In this document: positions 1 through 8,875 of the stretch, in pieces
Numbering within the stretch: the first letter of the stretch is position 1
How the letters are laid out: every line of letters begins with the position of its first letter
Assembly: GCA_001941065.1 (NCBI GenBank)
Contig: MSHJ01000014.1
Location: 1 to 64,000 of the forward strand
DNA from: Alistipes sp. Zagget8
GTDB taxonomy: Bacteria; Bacteroidota; Bacteroidia; Bacteroidales; Rikenellaceae
DNA length: 64,000 bases
Direction of reading: 5' to 3'
The notes under the pieces: model-generated
Databases searched by the model: none
What the model was told of the DNA's origin: nothing
Seen by the model: the letters and a program-made list of their open reading frames with translations, nothing else
Position numbers and translations under genes: made by a program

Positions 1-72
1 GTGAGCTGCTCGCCCTTCCGCGTGCCCATCGCACGTCTGGCAGCCGCACACGCAGCGCTCAACCAGAAATAA
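1..72 (+). CDS. ppdK: Pyruvate, phosphate dikinase, C-terminal end (partial)
   Basis: The window opens inside an open frame that ends at TAA 70-72. The last 23 residues include SCSPFRVPIARLAAAHAAL, which matches the conserved extreme C-terminus of pyruvate phosphate dikinase; this end forms part of the PEP/pyruvate-binding TIM barrel. PPDK interconverts PEP, AMP and PPi with pyruvate, ATP and Pi in the cytoplasm. Only the tail is visible, so integrity cannot be judged. A strong terminator follows 38 bases later, so this is the end of its transcription unit. Confidence 0.85.
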   Translation: MSCSPFRVPIARLAAAHAALNQK

Positions 73-109
73 CGGTTTCCGCGCCGGAAACGGCCCGGAA
101 CAAGCCCCG

Positions 110-143
110 GAGGCCCGCAGCAATGATGCTGCGGGCCTCTTTT
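110..143 (+). terminator. Rho-independent terminator after ppdK
   Basis: A perfect 10-bp stem (AGGCCCGCAG at 111-120, CTGCGGGCCT at 129-138) with an 8-base loop is followed by a short T run. Confidence 0.85.
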
Positions 144-175
144 CGTCGGCAAAACACTCCGGTTCGTTGAATTTG

Positions 176-207
176 TTTGGCCATAACCGGAAATTTCCTT
201 ATATTTG
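176..207 (+). promoter_or_regulatory. Bacteroidota-type promoter for the 256-717 gene
   Basis: TTTG at 176-179, a 20-bp spacer, then TATATTTG at 200-207. This matches the TTTG / TAnnTTTG (-33/-7) consensus of the primary sigma factor in this phylum. It leaves a leader of roughly 40-45 bases before the ATG at 256. Confidence 0.7.
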
Positions 208-255
208 TTTGGCAAACAGTTTGAATAACGTTTATTCAATATAAAAAACGGAAAC

Positions 256-717
256 ATGAAAAAGATTTTATTTACGGCAATCGTCGCACTGTTCGCAGTA
301 TCGGCAGTGTCGGCGCAGGACAAAGGCAACTGGGCGCTGGGCCCCCGCATGAACATCTACACCAACACGGGTGACGCCGTGGTAGGTTTGGGAGCATTCG
401 GCCGTTACAGCATCTCGGACAACTGGCGGATCGAACCGTCGCTGATGGCTCTGCTGCACAGCGGTTGCTCGATCGACATCAGCGTCGATGCCCAGTATCT
501 CTTCCACCTGGGCGAAGGCTGGAGCGTTTATCCCGCAGTGGGTTTCACGGCCAATGACATCGGCAAATGGGCCGCAGGCCTGAACATCGGCGGCGGTTTC
601 GATTTCGAGGTGGCCCGCAACTGGGACCTCTCGGCCGGTCTGAAATGGCAGCCCATGTTCGACGACTGGCGCAAGAATCCCGTGGTCATCAGCATCGGCG
701 CGGCTTACAAGTTCTAA
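256..717 (+). CDS. Small outer-membrane beta-barrel-like secreted protein
   Basis: 153 residues. An N-terminal signal peptide (KKILFTAIVALFAVSAVSAQ, cleavage near residue 20) is followed by alternating aromatic/polar beta-strand segments with many Gly turns. It ends in Phe (AAYKF), as do proteins folded by the BAM machinery. The length suits a small barrel of the OmpX/outer-membrane-protein-W size class, but I see no family-defining motif. It stands alone between its own promoter and terminator. Function is unknown; a structural or permeability role is inference. Confidence 0.75.
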   Translation: MKKILFTAIVALFAVSAVSAQDKGNWALGPRMNIYTNTGDAVVGLGAFGRYSISDNWRIEPSLMALLHSGCSIDISVDAQYLFHLGEGWSVYPAVGFTANDIGKWAAGLNIGGGFDFEVARNWDLSAGLKWQPMFDDWRKNPVVISIGAAYKF

Positions 718-737
718 GCCGGATACCGGATAAAAAA

Positions 738-778
738 CGAAATCCCGGAAACCATCGCAGGTTTCCGGGATTTATTTT
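738..778 (+). terminator. Terminator (probably bidirectional) between convergent genes
   Basis: A 13-bp stem (AAATCCCGGAAAC / GTTTCCGGGATTT at 740-752 and 761-773) has T-rich DNA downstream on the plus strand and an A run upstream. It lies between the convergent genes ending at 717 and 795 and could serve both. Confidence 0.75.
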
Positions 779-794
779 GCCAGCAGGCAGGCGC

Positions 795-1319
795 TCAGCG
801 CTTTTCGTTCACGTATATCATCTCGAATATCTTATATCCGACCGGTGCATAACTGCGCCACGCCGACCGCTTGACCCGATAGACATAAGGCCGTCCCCCG
901 GCATAGAGCGTCACTTCGGGTTCGGCCTGCTCGTCGAAGAATCCGCAGAGCTGCGAGCCGTCGGCGTCGAAGGTATAGCGGTGTTTCCACCCCTTCTTCT
1001 CCGGTTCGAGGTAGAGCTTCTCCACAGGTCCCGCCAGCACCGCCCATCCCGCTGCGAAACGCACCGAATCGGCCGGAACGGCCTGCGCCATGCGGCATGT
1101 GAAATTGATCGTCGCACGGCCGCCGCGGTGCTCCTTGTAGGTGATGTCGAAGGTCAGGTCGCCCGTCTCCCGGCTTTCGAACAGCGTCACCGGGAAGGTG
1201 TGGTAGATGACTCCGTCCGCCTCGGCCTTCGAGACGTAATGGCTGCGGATGTTCTGCGCCGAAACGGCCAGTGCGGCCCCGGCGATGCAGAACGTCGTCA
1301 GCAACAGGCGCTTAGTCAC
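795..1319 (-). CDS. Secreted hypothetical protein
   Basis: 174 residues with a clear signal peptide (MTKRLLLTTFCIAGAALAVSAQ) and a beta-rich mature domain. I do not recognise the family. It overlaps the end of the upstream TRL-like gene by 8 bases and is the last gene of the glyS-sORF-ruvX-def-TRL run, so it is probably co-transcribed with housekeeping genes. A periplasmic location is inferred from the signal peptide. Confidence 0.75.
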   Translation of the reverse strand: MTKRLLLTTFCIAGAALAVSAQNIRSHYVSKAEADGVIYHTFPVTLFESRETGDLTFDITYKEHRGGRATINFTCRMAQAVPADSVRFAAGWAVLAGPVEKLYLEPEKKGWKHRYTFDADGSQLCGFFDEQAEPEVTLYAGGRPYVYRVKRSAWRSYAPVGYKIFEMIYVNEKR

Positions 1320-1614
1320 CGTAAACGATAATCGTATAGATCGTGTAGACGCCTACATAGGACTTGGCCTGGTAGTCTACATGGTGGATGCGGGTGATGC
1401 CGGCCTCGCGGGCTGCGGCCTGGATGCTCGCATCGCCCAGGGCGACAATGCCCACATAGCCTTTGGCCTCGGCGGTGCCAACCTTGCTCGATCCGGCGTT
1501 GCCCGTTACGGCCAGTCCGTCTTTCACATCGGTGTAGATACCGCCCACGAGCGGAGACTTGACGCATCCGACGAACATCACGGCCGCGAATGCCAGCGCA
1601 AAGATCTTTTTCAT
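1312..1614 (-). CDS. TRL-like family lipoprotein
   Basis: 100 residues from ATG 1614; a GTG two codons upstream is possible but less likely. The lipobox (AAVMFVGC) puts the lipidated Cys near residue 17. The SPLVGGIYTDVK opening and the KVGTAEAKGYVGIVALGDASIQAAA segment match TRL-like (tRNA-associated locus-like) proteins, small envelope lipoproteins of unknown function in many Gram-negatives. It sits just after def and overlaps the following secreted-protein gene by 8 bases. Confidence 0.75.
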   Translation of the reverse strand: MKKIFALAFAAVMFVGCVKSPLVGGIYTDVKDGLAVTGNAGSSKVGTAEAKGYVGIVALGDASIQAAAREAGITRIHHVDYQAKSYVGVYTIYTIIVYGD

Positions 1615-1621
1615 AAGCACA

Positions 1622-2167
1622 TTATTTGGTTTTGTAGGCGCAGCGGAATTTCCCCTTCGCCAGATTCAACAGTTTCCCCTTGAGCAGCTGACGGCGCAGC
1701 GGAGCGATGCGGTCGGTGAAAACCACGCCCTCGATATGGTCGTATTCGTGCTGGATGACCCACGCCTTGAGCCCCGTGAACTCCTCGTCGTGCTCGACGA
1801 AATCGGTATCCAGGTAACGCATGCGGATCGCCAGCGACCGCGACACGTCGGCATGGATGCCGGGGAACGAGAGGCATCCCTCGTTGTAGGTCTTCTTCTC
1901 CTCGGAATAGGCGTAAATCTCGGGATTGATGAAGGCACGCTTGTAGTCGGCGCACGCGGGGTCCTCTTCGCCCCACGGCGTGCAGTCGACGATGAACAGG
2001 CGGATGTCCTTGCCGATCTGGGGAGCGGCAAGACCGACGCCTTCGGCCTCCCCGAGCGTGAGGAACATGTCCTCGACGAGTTTTTTCACTTCGGGATAAT
2101 CGGGTGCGATCGGTTCGCATTTGCGGCGAAGCACCTCATCGCCATAAATTACAATCGGATAAATCAT
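1622..2167 (-). CDS. def: Peptide deformylase
   Basis: 181 residues, usual length. All three deformylase motifs are present: GVGLAAPQIG near residue 44, EGCLSFP near 105 (metal-ligand Cys) and QHEYDH near 146 (two His ligands plus catalytic Glu). It removes the N-terminal formyl group from nascent polypeptides at the ribosome exit. The start overlaps the ruvX stop as ATGA, so the two are probably translationally coupled. Confidence 0.97.
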   Translation of the reverse strand: MIYPIVIYGDEVLRRKCEPIAPDYPEVKKLVEDMFLTLGEAEGVGLAAPQIGKDIRLFIVDCTPWGEEDPACADYKRAFINPEIYAYSEEKKTYNEGCLSFPGIHADVSRSLAIRMRYLDTDFVEHDEEFTGLKAWVIQHEYDHIEGVVFTDRIAPLRRQLLKGKLLNLAKGKFRCAYKTK

Positions 2168-2577
2168 TTGTTAAATTCCATATAGCTTTGTAAAATGATG
2201 GTGGCGGAAATCTTGTCCACCAACGCCTTGTCGCGGCGGGCCATCTTGCCGATGCCGCTTTCGAGCATCGTGCGGTGGGCCATCACCGAGGTAAAGCGCT
2301 CGTCGTGGAAAACCACCTCCTTGTCGGGCCACGCCCGGCGCAAACGCCCGGCCAGCGGCTCGATGAACCGCCACGTCTCCGACGGCGTGCCGTCCATCCG
2401 CGCGGGTTTTCCCACAACTATCGTACTAACGTCCTCCCGGGCGAAATATTTCACCAGCCACGCCTCCAGCTCTTTCGTCGGGACCGTCTCCAGCCCTCCG
2501 GCGATCAGGCGCAGGGGGTCACTCACGGCAATTCCCGTGCGCTTCGTGCCGTAATCTATGGCGAGGATGCGGCCCAC
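2164..2577 (-). CDS. ruvX: Putative Holliday junction resolvase YqgF/RuvX
   Basis: 137 residues, the family's typical size. The N-terminal ILAIDYGTKRTGIAVSD carries the RNase H-fold catalytic Asp, VVGKP is the second motif, and the C-terminal DKISATIILQSYM carries the final acidic residue. The family is linked to pre-16S rRNA processing and proposed Holliday junction resolution. The start is GTG at 2577, three bases after the stop of the upstream 43-residue ORF. It overlaps def. Confidence 0.92.
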   Translation of the reverse strand: MGRILAIDYGTKRTGIAVSDPLRLIAGGLETVPTKELEAWLVKYFAREDVSTIVVGKPARMDGTPSETWRFIEPLAGRLRRAWPDKEVVFHDERFTSVMAHRTMLESGIGKMARRDKALVDKISATIILQSYMEFNK

Positions 2578-2580
2578 TTA

Positions 2581-2712
2581 TCAGAGGTTAAGCCCGGATT
2601 GAGCGTCTAACACCTCATCCGGTAACAGCAGCCAGACAAGGAGCAGTATGATCAAAAATACAAGTAAGGCGAATTTCCAAGTCGCATACCACTTTTTCTT
2701 TTGCTCCTCCAT
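2581..2712 (-). CDS. Small single-pass membrane protein (43 aa)
   Basis: An ATG at 2712 opens a 43-residue ORF that ends with TGA at 2581-2583. A charged N-terminus (MEEQKKKW) is followed by about 20 hydrophobic residues (FALLVFLIILLLVWLLLP) and a short polar tail. It starts 3 bases after the glyS stop and ends 3 bases before the ruvX GTG, exactly filling the gap, so it is almost certainly translated in the operon. Function unknown; probably an inner-membrane microprotein. Confidence 0.7.
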   Translation of the reverse strand: MEEQKKKWYATWKFALLVFLIILLLVWLLLPDEVLDAQSGLNL

Positions 2713-2715
2713 ATT

Positions 2716-4260
2716 CTACTGATTTTGTTTCTTGAACAACTTGCGGTAGGAGCACTCCTCCCCGACCAGCGACGGCAGCTCCTCGATCTTGATGCGCTCC
2801 TGCTGCATCGTGTCGCGGTGACGGACCGTCACGGTGCCATCCTCCAGCGTCTGGCCGTCGACCGTCACGCAGAAAGGCGTACCGATGGCGTCCTGCCGGC
2901 GGTAACGCTTGCCGACCGAATCCTTTTCGTCGTAAACGACGTTGTAATCGTATTTCAAGAGGTCCACGATCTTCTGCGCCACCTCGGGCATGCCGTCCTT
3001 TTTGACCAGCGGCAGCACGGCCGCCTTGATAGGAGCCAGCGCAGGCGGGAATTTCAGCACCACACGCGTGTCGCCGCCCTCCAGGGCCTCTTCGGTATAG
3101 GCCGCCGACATCACCTGCAGGAACATACGGTCCACGCCGATAGAGGTCTCGACCACATAGGGAACGTAGCTTTCGCCCGTCTCGGGGTCGAAATACTGCA
3201 GTTTTTTGCCCGAGAGTTTCTGGTGGCTGCCCAGGTCGAAATCCGTTCGCGAGTGAATGCCCTCGACCTCCTTGAAGCCGAACGGGAAATTGTACTCGAT
3301 GTCCGTGGCGGCATTGGCGTAGTGGGCCAGTTTATCGTGGTCGTGGAAGCGGTAGTTGTCGTCGCCGAAGCCCAGCGCACGGTGCCAGGCCATGCGGGTG
3401 TTCTTCCACTCGTTCCACCACCCCATTTCGGTGCCCGGGCGCACGAAAAACTGCATCTCCATCTGCTCGAACTCGCGCATGCGGAAGATGAACTGACGGG
3501 CCACGATCTCGTTGCGGAAGGCCTTGCCGATCTGCGCGATGCCAAACGGAATCTTCATGCGGCCGGTCTTCTGGACATTCAGGAAATTGACAAAGATACC
3601 CTGCGCCGTCTCGGGACGCAGGTAAATCGTGTTGGCACCCTCGGAGGTCGAACCCATCTGGGTCGAGAACATCAGGTTGAACTGCCGCACGTCGGTCCAG
3701 TTGCGGGTGCCCGAAATCGGGCAGGCGATCTCGCAGTCGACGATGATCTGGCGCAGCTCCCCGAGGTCGTTGGCGTTCAGCGCATCGGCAAAGCGCTTGT
3801 GCACCTCGTCACGCTTGGCCTGCAACTCCACGACGCGCGGAGAGGTCTCGCGGTATTTGGCCTCGTCGAAATCGGCGCCGAAACGCTTGCGGGCCTTCTC
3901 GACCTCTTTTTCGATCTTCTCATCCTGTTTGGCCAGCCACTCCTCGACCAGCACGTCGGCGCGGTAACGCTTCTTCGAATCCTTGTTGTCGATCAGCGGG
4001 TCGTTGAAGGCCGAGACGTGCCCCGAAGCCTCCCAGGTCTTGGGGTGCATGAAAATCGCGGCGTCGATGCCGACGATATTCTCGTGCAGTTTGACCATCG
4101 AATCCCACCAATAACGCTTGATATTGTTCTTCAGCTCCACGCCGTTCTGTCCGTAATCGTACACGGCACCGAGTCCGTCGTATATCTCGCTCGAGGGGAA
4201 TACGAATCCGTATTCCTTGCAATGGGCGACAAGTTTCTTGAAAAGTTCTTCCTGAGTCAT
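2716..4260 (-). CDS. glyS: Glycyl-tRNA synthetase (class II, dimeric type)
   Basis: 514 residues, normal for the single-chain alpha2 enzyme. Visible features are the N-terminal GAVYDYGQNGVELKNN, class II motif 2 (FRNEIVARQFIFRMREFEQMEMQ, quoted here only as FRNEI...REFEQ), motif 3 region ETSIGVDRMFLQ, and a C-terminal anticodon-binding domain with AVLPLVKK. It charges tRNA-Gly in the cytoplasm. It is the first gene of the minus-strand operon continuing through ruvX and def. Confidence 0.97.
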   Translation of the reverse strand: MTQEELFKKLVAHCKEYGFVFPSSEIYDGLGAVYDYGQNGVELKNNIKRYWWDSMVKLHENIVGIDAAIFMHPKTWEASGHVSAFNDPLIDNKDSKKRYRADVLVEEWLAKQDEKIEKEVEKARKRFGADFDEAKYRETSPRVVELQAKRDEVHKRFADALNANDLGELRQIIVDCEIACPISGTRNWTDVRQFNLMFSTQMGSTSEGANTIYLRPETAQGIFVNFLNVQKTGRMKIPFGIAQIGKAFRNEIVARQFIFRMREFEQMEMQFFVRPGTEMGWWNEWKNTRMAWHRALGFGDDNYRFHDHDKLAHYANAATDIEYNFPFGFKEVEGIHSRTDFDLGSHQKLSGKKLQYFDPETGESYVPYVVETSIGVDRMFLQVMSAAYTEEALEGGDTRVVLKFPPALAPIKAAVLPLVKKDGMPEVAQKIVDLLKYDYNVVYDEKDSVGKRYRRQDAIGTPFCVTVDGQTLEDGTVTVRHRDTMQQERIKIEELPSLVGEECSYRKLFKKQNQ

Positions 4261-4295
4261 CGCAATCTATTTTACTTTACTGATTTACCGAATTA

Positions 4296-4303
4296 CAAAA
4301 GTA
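4296..4303 (-). promoter_or_regulatory. glyS: -7 element for glyS
   Basis: On the minus strand this reads TACTTTTG (TAnnTTTG), 36 bases upstream of the glyS ATG. No clear TTTG lies at the ideal -33 spacing. Confidence 0.45.
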
Positions 4304-4346
4304 CAAAATAAATGGAAAAAGCCCTCTCCGGTACGGATTTTATTTC

Positions 4347-4354
4347 TATATTTG
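4347..4354 (+). promoter_or_regulatory. -7 element for the structured RNA / BACON gene leader
   Basis: TATATTTG on the plus strand, 248 bases before the ATG at 4602. The long leader implied is the strongly structured stretch described separately. Confidence 0.4.
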
Positions 4355-4585
4355 TGTCGGCAGCCTGCGAGGGCCGCCGACATACGACGATAAAAAGCGC
4401 ATCGGCTTTTTTCTTACATGTGAAAATTGGACACTTTCGCGAATGGTAAGGAATTAGGTTGGTGCTCTCGCTGTTTTTCAGCGTGGGCATATTCCATCAT
4501 TCTACCATTCGGGTCGTCCAATACCTCACATGTGGATATGGAATTTTGCCTGCGCCTTTTGTTTGCCGGGATGGGAACACCCTTT
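4355..4585 (+). ncRNA. Candidate structured RNA (6S-like or Bacteroidales motif RNA)
   Basis: This 250-base gap has no convincing gene but extensive nested pairing. GTCGGC 4356-4361 pairs with GCCGAC 4376-4381. Further on, ACATGTG pairs with CACATGT, ATTGGAC with GTCCAAT, GAATGGTA with TACCATTC, GGAAT with ATTCC, and CGCTG-TTTTT-CAGCG forms the apical loop. All nest in order between about 4415 and 4535 to make one long rod with internal bulges. The shape recalls bacterial 6S RNA, and the sequence feels familiar from other Bacteroidales. Exact family not determined. It could alternatively be the 5' leader of the downstream lipoprotein gene. Confidence 0.5.
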
Positions 4586-4601
4586 TAAACAAAATAAACA
4601 A

Positions 4602-5831
4602 ATGAAAACAGCAAAATTCTTCATGGCATTCATGGCCATTGCGCTGCTCGCGTCGTGCAGCGACAAAGGCGACGAGCATTCGGGCGATTTCGGGCAGATC
4701 AAAGTCCCGGACACCCGGCAGCTGGAACAGACCGTCACGGCCGACGGCACACAGGCCGCCCAGGGCGTGACCTTCACTACCGAAGGGGCGTGGACCTCCT
4801 CGATTGCCGAGACCCGCGCCGGGACTCCCGCCTGGATCACCATCTCGCCCGACCACGGCGACGCCGCAGGCAGCTACACCCTGAAAATCACCCTCCAGCC
4901 CAATGATTCCAAAGAGTCCCGCACGGCGAAGATCGTTATCACCTGCGGCACGTCGAAAATCGAAATCACCGTCACGCAGGAGGGCACGGGCGAAAGCGGC
5001 GGCGACGACGACGAACCGCAGCCCCGGCAACCGAACGGCAGGCTGGCGAAGATAACGCTCAAAATGAACGGCAAGGCAGACGGCGTCATCACAATAGGCT
5101 ACGACACCGAAGGGCGCATCGTCTCCTACAAGGACACCGATGCCGACGGATCGCCTTACAACGACATCAGCATGGTCTACACCTCCAACTCCAAGATGCT
5201 CCTGACACAGACCTATTACGACAAAGGAACTCCGGAAACATACGAGGTGGAGTGCACCGGGACATTCACGTCCGGATTCTGCCGGATAGACTACGCCACG
5301 GAGACGCGGCAGGGACAAACCCGATATTTCGAGTATACTTACGACAACAACGAATACCTGATCAAGAAGACGGAGCAGGCCGGTTCGGAGCATGAGACCA
5401 TCATCCGGTATGCCTACGGAGATGCGGGTTCCGGTGCACAGAACCTCACGGGCATCAACTGGGGCGGCGACTCGCAGTCTTTCCAGTACAACGAAAAAGA
5501 CCCGCAAACCGACCGCACAAATGACACCAACATTCGGTTGTTCAGCGCATACAACAAGGGCCAAGGGATCGCCCCGGAACTGCTGCTGATCGAAGAGCCT
5601 GACGAATTGCTGGCGCTGGGATTCACCGGCCGTCAAAGCCGGTTCATGCCCGAACTCGTGAAGAGCAGTTTCAGCGGAACCGAATACCAGCAGGGAGTCG
5701 CCTACAAATACACCGTTCCCGCCGACTGGAAGATCGGCGAGCAGATCGACGGCATGACCATCATCGTAGAAACACAAGAGGGAGGTTTTTCCACGACACA
5801 AGAAGCCGTGCTGACCTTCGACGGCCTGTAA
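4602..5831 (+). CDS. BACON-domain lipoprotein
   Basis: 409 residues from ATG 4602. An upstream in-frame ATG at 4530 would bury the signal peptide. The lipobox MAIALLASC puts the lipidated Cys near residue 18. Residues about 45-130 match a BACON domain (GAWTSSI ... PAWITISP ... ITVTQEGTG), a carbohydrate-associated beta domain common in Bacteroidota surface proteins. The rest is a beta-rich region of the DUF4595 kind (GRLAKITLKMNG ... YDTEGRIVSY). Probably a cell-envelope or surface lipoprotein; ligand unknown. A strong terminator follows. Confidence 0.8.
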   Translation: MKTAKFFMAFMAIALLASCSDKGDEHSGDFGQIKVPDTRQLEQTVTADGTQAAQGVTFTTEGAWTSSIAETRAGTPAWITISPDHGDAAGSYTLKITLQPNDSKESRTAKIVITCGTSKIEITVTQEGTGESGGDDDEPQPRQPNGRLAKITLKMNGKADGVITIGYDTEGRIVSYKDTDADGSPYNDISMVYTSNSKMLLTQTYYDKGTPETYEVECTGTFTSGFCRIDYATETRQGQTRYFEYTYDNNEYLIKKTEQAGSEHETIIRYAYGDAGSGAQNLTGINWGGDSQSFQYNEKDPQTDRTNDTNIRLFSAYNKGQGIAPELLLIEEPDELLALGFTGRQSRFMPELVKSSFSGTEYQQGVAYKYTVPADWKIGEQIDGMTIIVETQEGGFSTTQEAVLTFDGL

Positions 5832-5849
5832 AATAGCCCTGTAAACGAC

Positions 5850-5884
5850 AAAACGGACGGCCCTTTCGGGTCGTCCGTTTTTTT
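5850..5884 (+). terminator. Rho-independent terminator
   Basis: A 13-bp stem with one G.T pair (AAACGGACGGCCC / GGGTCGTCCGTTT) and a TTTC loop is followed by a T run. The A run on its left side makes it usable by the convergent radC as well. Confidence 0.85.
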
Positions 5885-5898
5885 ATGGAATCCTTATC

Positions 5899-6534
5899 CT
5901 ACCCGATCAACCCTTCGCGGCGAAACGAGAAATCCCCCTCGCGGGCGATAATGATGTGGTCCAGCAGGCGGATGTCGAACAGCTCCGCGGCGCGTGCGAC
6001 CCGCTCAGTCAGCGTTTTGTCCTGCCCGCTCGCCTCGGGAGTGCCCGACGGATGGTTGTGGATTAGGATCAGCTGGGTGGCAAGCAGTTCCAACGCCCGC
6101 TTGACAATCAGCCGGTGATCGACCACCGTGCCCGTCACACCGCCCTGGCTCACGCGCTGACGCTCGATGATACGGTTCGACGCCGTGAGGTAAACCACCC
6201 AGCACTCCTCGTGCGCGAGCCGCTCCAGCTGCGGACGGAACAGCCGCACCACGTCGTCGCTCGTCGTCACGAAATCGGCTTCCGCAGCCCGTGCCGCCGC
6301 CACGCGTCGTCCGAACTCCGCGGCCGCCAGCAGCAGCCGCGCCCGTTTCAGTCCCAGTCCGCCGACCATGCACAGGCGGGCTTCGGACTCCCCGGCGATA
6401 CCCGCCGGCAAACCGTCGTAAGCCTCCAGCAACGCCCGGGCCGTCTGTTCATCCTCGGTGAGCAGTGCCAGCAGTTCGGCATCGTCCAGCGCTTCCGCAC
6501 CGCGGGCGGCCATCTTATCGTGGATATTTTTCAC
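5899..6534 (-). CDS. radC: RadC/YeeS family JAMM-domain protein
   Basis: 211 residues, usual size. The N-terminal helix-hairpin-helix region (GAEALDDAELLALLL type, then VGGLGLKRARLLLAAAEFGRR) is followed by the MPN+/JAMM domain with HNHPSGTPEASGQD near residue 175. That motif gives two His and one Asp metal ligands, with the Glu further upstream. The family was named for DNA repair, but its biochemical role is unsettled. Single gene between a terminator and a repeat-rich gap. Confidence 0.93.
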   Translation of the reverse strand: MKNIHDKMAARGAEALDDAELLALLTEDEQTARALLEAYDGLPAGIAGESEARLCMVGGLGLKRARLLLAAAEFGRRVAAARAAEADFVTTSDDVVRLFRPQLERLAHEECWVVYLTASNRIIERQRVSQGGVTGTVVDHRLIVKRALELLATQLILIHNHPSGTPEASGQDKTLTERVARAAELFDIRLLDHIIIAREGDFSFRREGLIG

Positions 6535-6572
6535 AACATAGGATTTTTAGTGCCGGATTTGTTCATATAGCA

Positions 6573-6678
6573 TGTCATTGCGAGGAGGGCAGCAGGCCCG
6601 ACGCAGCAATCTGCAGGCATCGAACCGTTGCAAGTTACACCGGATTGCCACGCTCACACTTGTTCGCTCGCAATGACA
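6573..6678. repeat. Intergenic palindromic repeat with TGTCATTGCGAG termini
   Basis: Perfect 12-bp terminal inverted repeats (TGTCATTGCGAG at 6573-6584, CTCGCAATGACA at 6667-6678) flank a centre containing GCAATCTGCAGG and GGATTGCCACG. This layout resembles the widespread non-coding palindromic repeats of the GTCATTGCGAG...CTCGCAATGAC type seen in many bacterial genomes. It lies between radC and rnc and codes for nothing. Confidence 0.7.
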
Positions 6679-6736
6679 CGCTTTAGAGCCGGACGGGAGC
6701 GCAGATGCGGTTCCGAAACGCTCCTTTTTACCCTCG

Positions 6737-6807
6737 CCCCTAAGTCCCGCCTCTTAGGCGGGCACCCCTAAATCCCGCTTCTTAAGCGGTCGCTTCTCAG
6801 GCGGTCC
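6737..6807. repeat. 28-bp tandem hairpin repeat overlapping the rnc 3' end
   Basis: Two 28-bp units begin CCCCTAAGTCCCGC (6737) and CCCCTAAATCCCGC (6765). Each holds a small hairpin: CCCGCC-TCTTA-GGCGGG in the first and CGCTTCTTAAGCG in the second. A third partial unit runs to about 6807. The rnc stop codon lies inside unit 2. Confidence 0.65.
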
Positions 6808-7562
6808 ACCCGGTCCAGCAGCGAGGCGCACTGTTCGTCGCTCAGGTACTGCGACACGGAAAACGACGCACGCTGCTCGGCCTCCTTTTTCGAATCCCCG
6901 GCGCCGTGCCCCACCTCCATGCCGTCGACCAGCACCGTGCAGTAGAAAACCGGATGGTTCGACGCATACTCCTTGTCGTGCTCCGTGCGGAACTCGATCC
7001 GGTGGCGGTTCTTCTGGCTCCACTCGATCAGGCGGCTCTTAAAGTCGGTTTCCGACTCGGTAAGCTCCTCCAGATCGAGGAAACGGAAATAAATATTGTT
7101 GATAAGCAGACGGTTGACGAACTCATAGCCCTGATCCAGATAGACCGCGCCCATCATCGCCTCGAAGGCGTCGCCGTAGATATGCTTCTGGGCGATGCCC
7201 GCCCCGCCGTTCGAAATCACATGGACATCCAGCCCCAGTTTCAGCGCCAGCGCGTTGAGCGACTGCCGCGAAACGATCTTCGACCGCAGCTGGGTCATGA
7301 ATCCCTCGTCCTGGTCGGGATATTCGATGAAGAGATAGTCCGAAGTCACGGCCTCGATGACCGCGTCGCCCAGATACTCCAGGCGTTCGTTGTTCATCGA
7401 GCGGCCGTCCTCCAAAACCAAAGAAGCTGACTTGTGAATCAAAGCCAGCTTGTAAAGTTCGATGTTGTGCGGAATGAATCCGAACAAATCATCGACAATT
7501 CTGTAATACGCCCGATCACGCCCGTAATTCCGCCTCAGCGGACGCAGTAGAAAATCAATCAC
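6768..7562 (-). CDS. rnc: Ribonuclease III
   Basis: 264 residues. The N-terminal RNase III domain has the signature NERLEYLGDAV near residue 80, with the catalytic Glu and Asp, and a second acidic site in GDAFEAMMGAVYLDQG. The C-terminal dsRNA-binding domain includes the HPVFYCTVLVDG and GDSKKEAEQRA segments. It cleaves double-stranded RNA in rRNA and mRNA maturation. The last residues (DRLRSDRLRSGI) are encoded by a tandem hairpin repeat running past the stop, so the tail looks acquired. It lies 19 bases after fabF, as in many bacteria. Confidence 0.95.
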   Translation of the reverse strand: MIDFLLRPLRRNYGRDRAYYRIVDDLFGFIPHNIELYKLALIHKSASLVLEDGRSMNNERLEYLGDAVIEAVTSDYLFIEYPDQDEGFMTQLRSKIVSRQSLNALALKLGLDVHVISNGGAGIAQKHIYGDAFEAMMGAVYLDQGYEFVNRLLINNIYFRFLDLEELTESETDFKSRLIEWSQKNRHRIEFRTEHDKEYASNHPVFYCTVLVDGMEVGHGAGDSKKEAEQRASFSVSQYLSDEQCASLLDRVDRLRSDRLRSGI

Positions 7563-7581
7563 GGCGCGGGTCGTTACGGGG

Positions 7582-8829
<1,248 letters not shown>

Positions 8830-8875
8830 AAATTTAAGGCTTTGTTGGCCGTGAACGAATTTCTAAAAGAAAAAA

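Noticed and set aside
2701..4311. Long 536-residue plus-strand ORF
   Set aside because: Antisense to glyS, which has complete class II synthetase motifs; long shadow ORFs are common in GC-rich coding DNA.
4293..4490. 65-residue minus-strand ORF
   Set aside because: Lies across the structured RNA candidate and the glyS promoter; no coding-like features.
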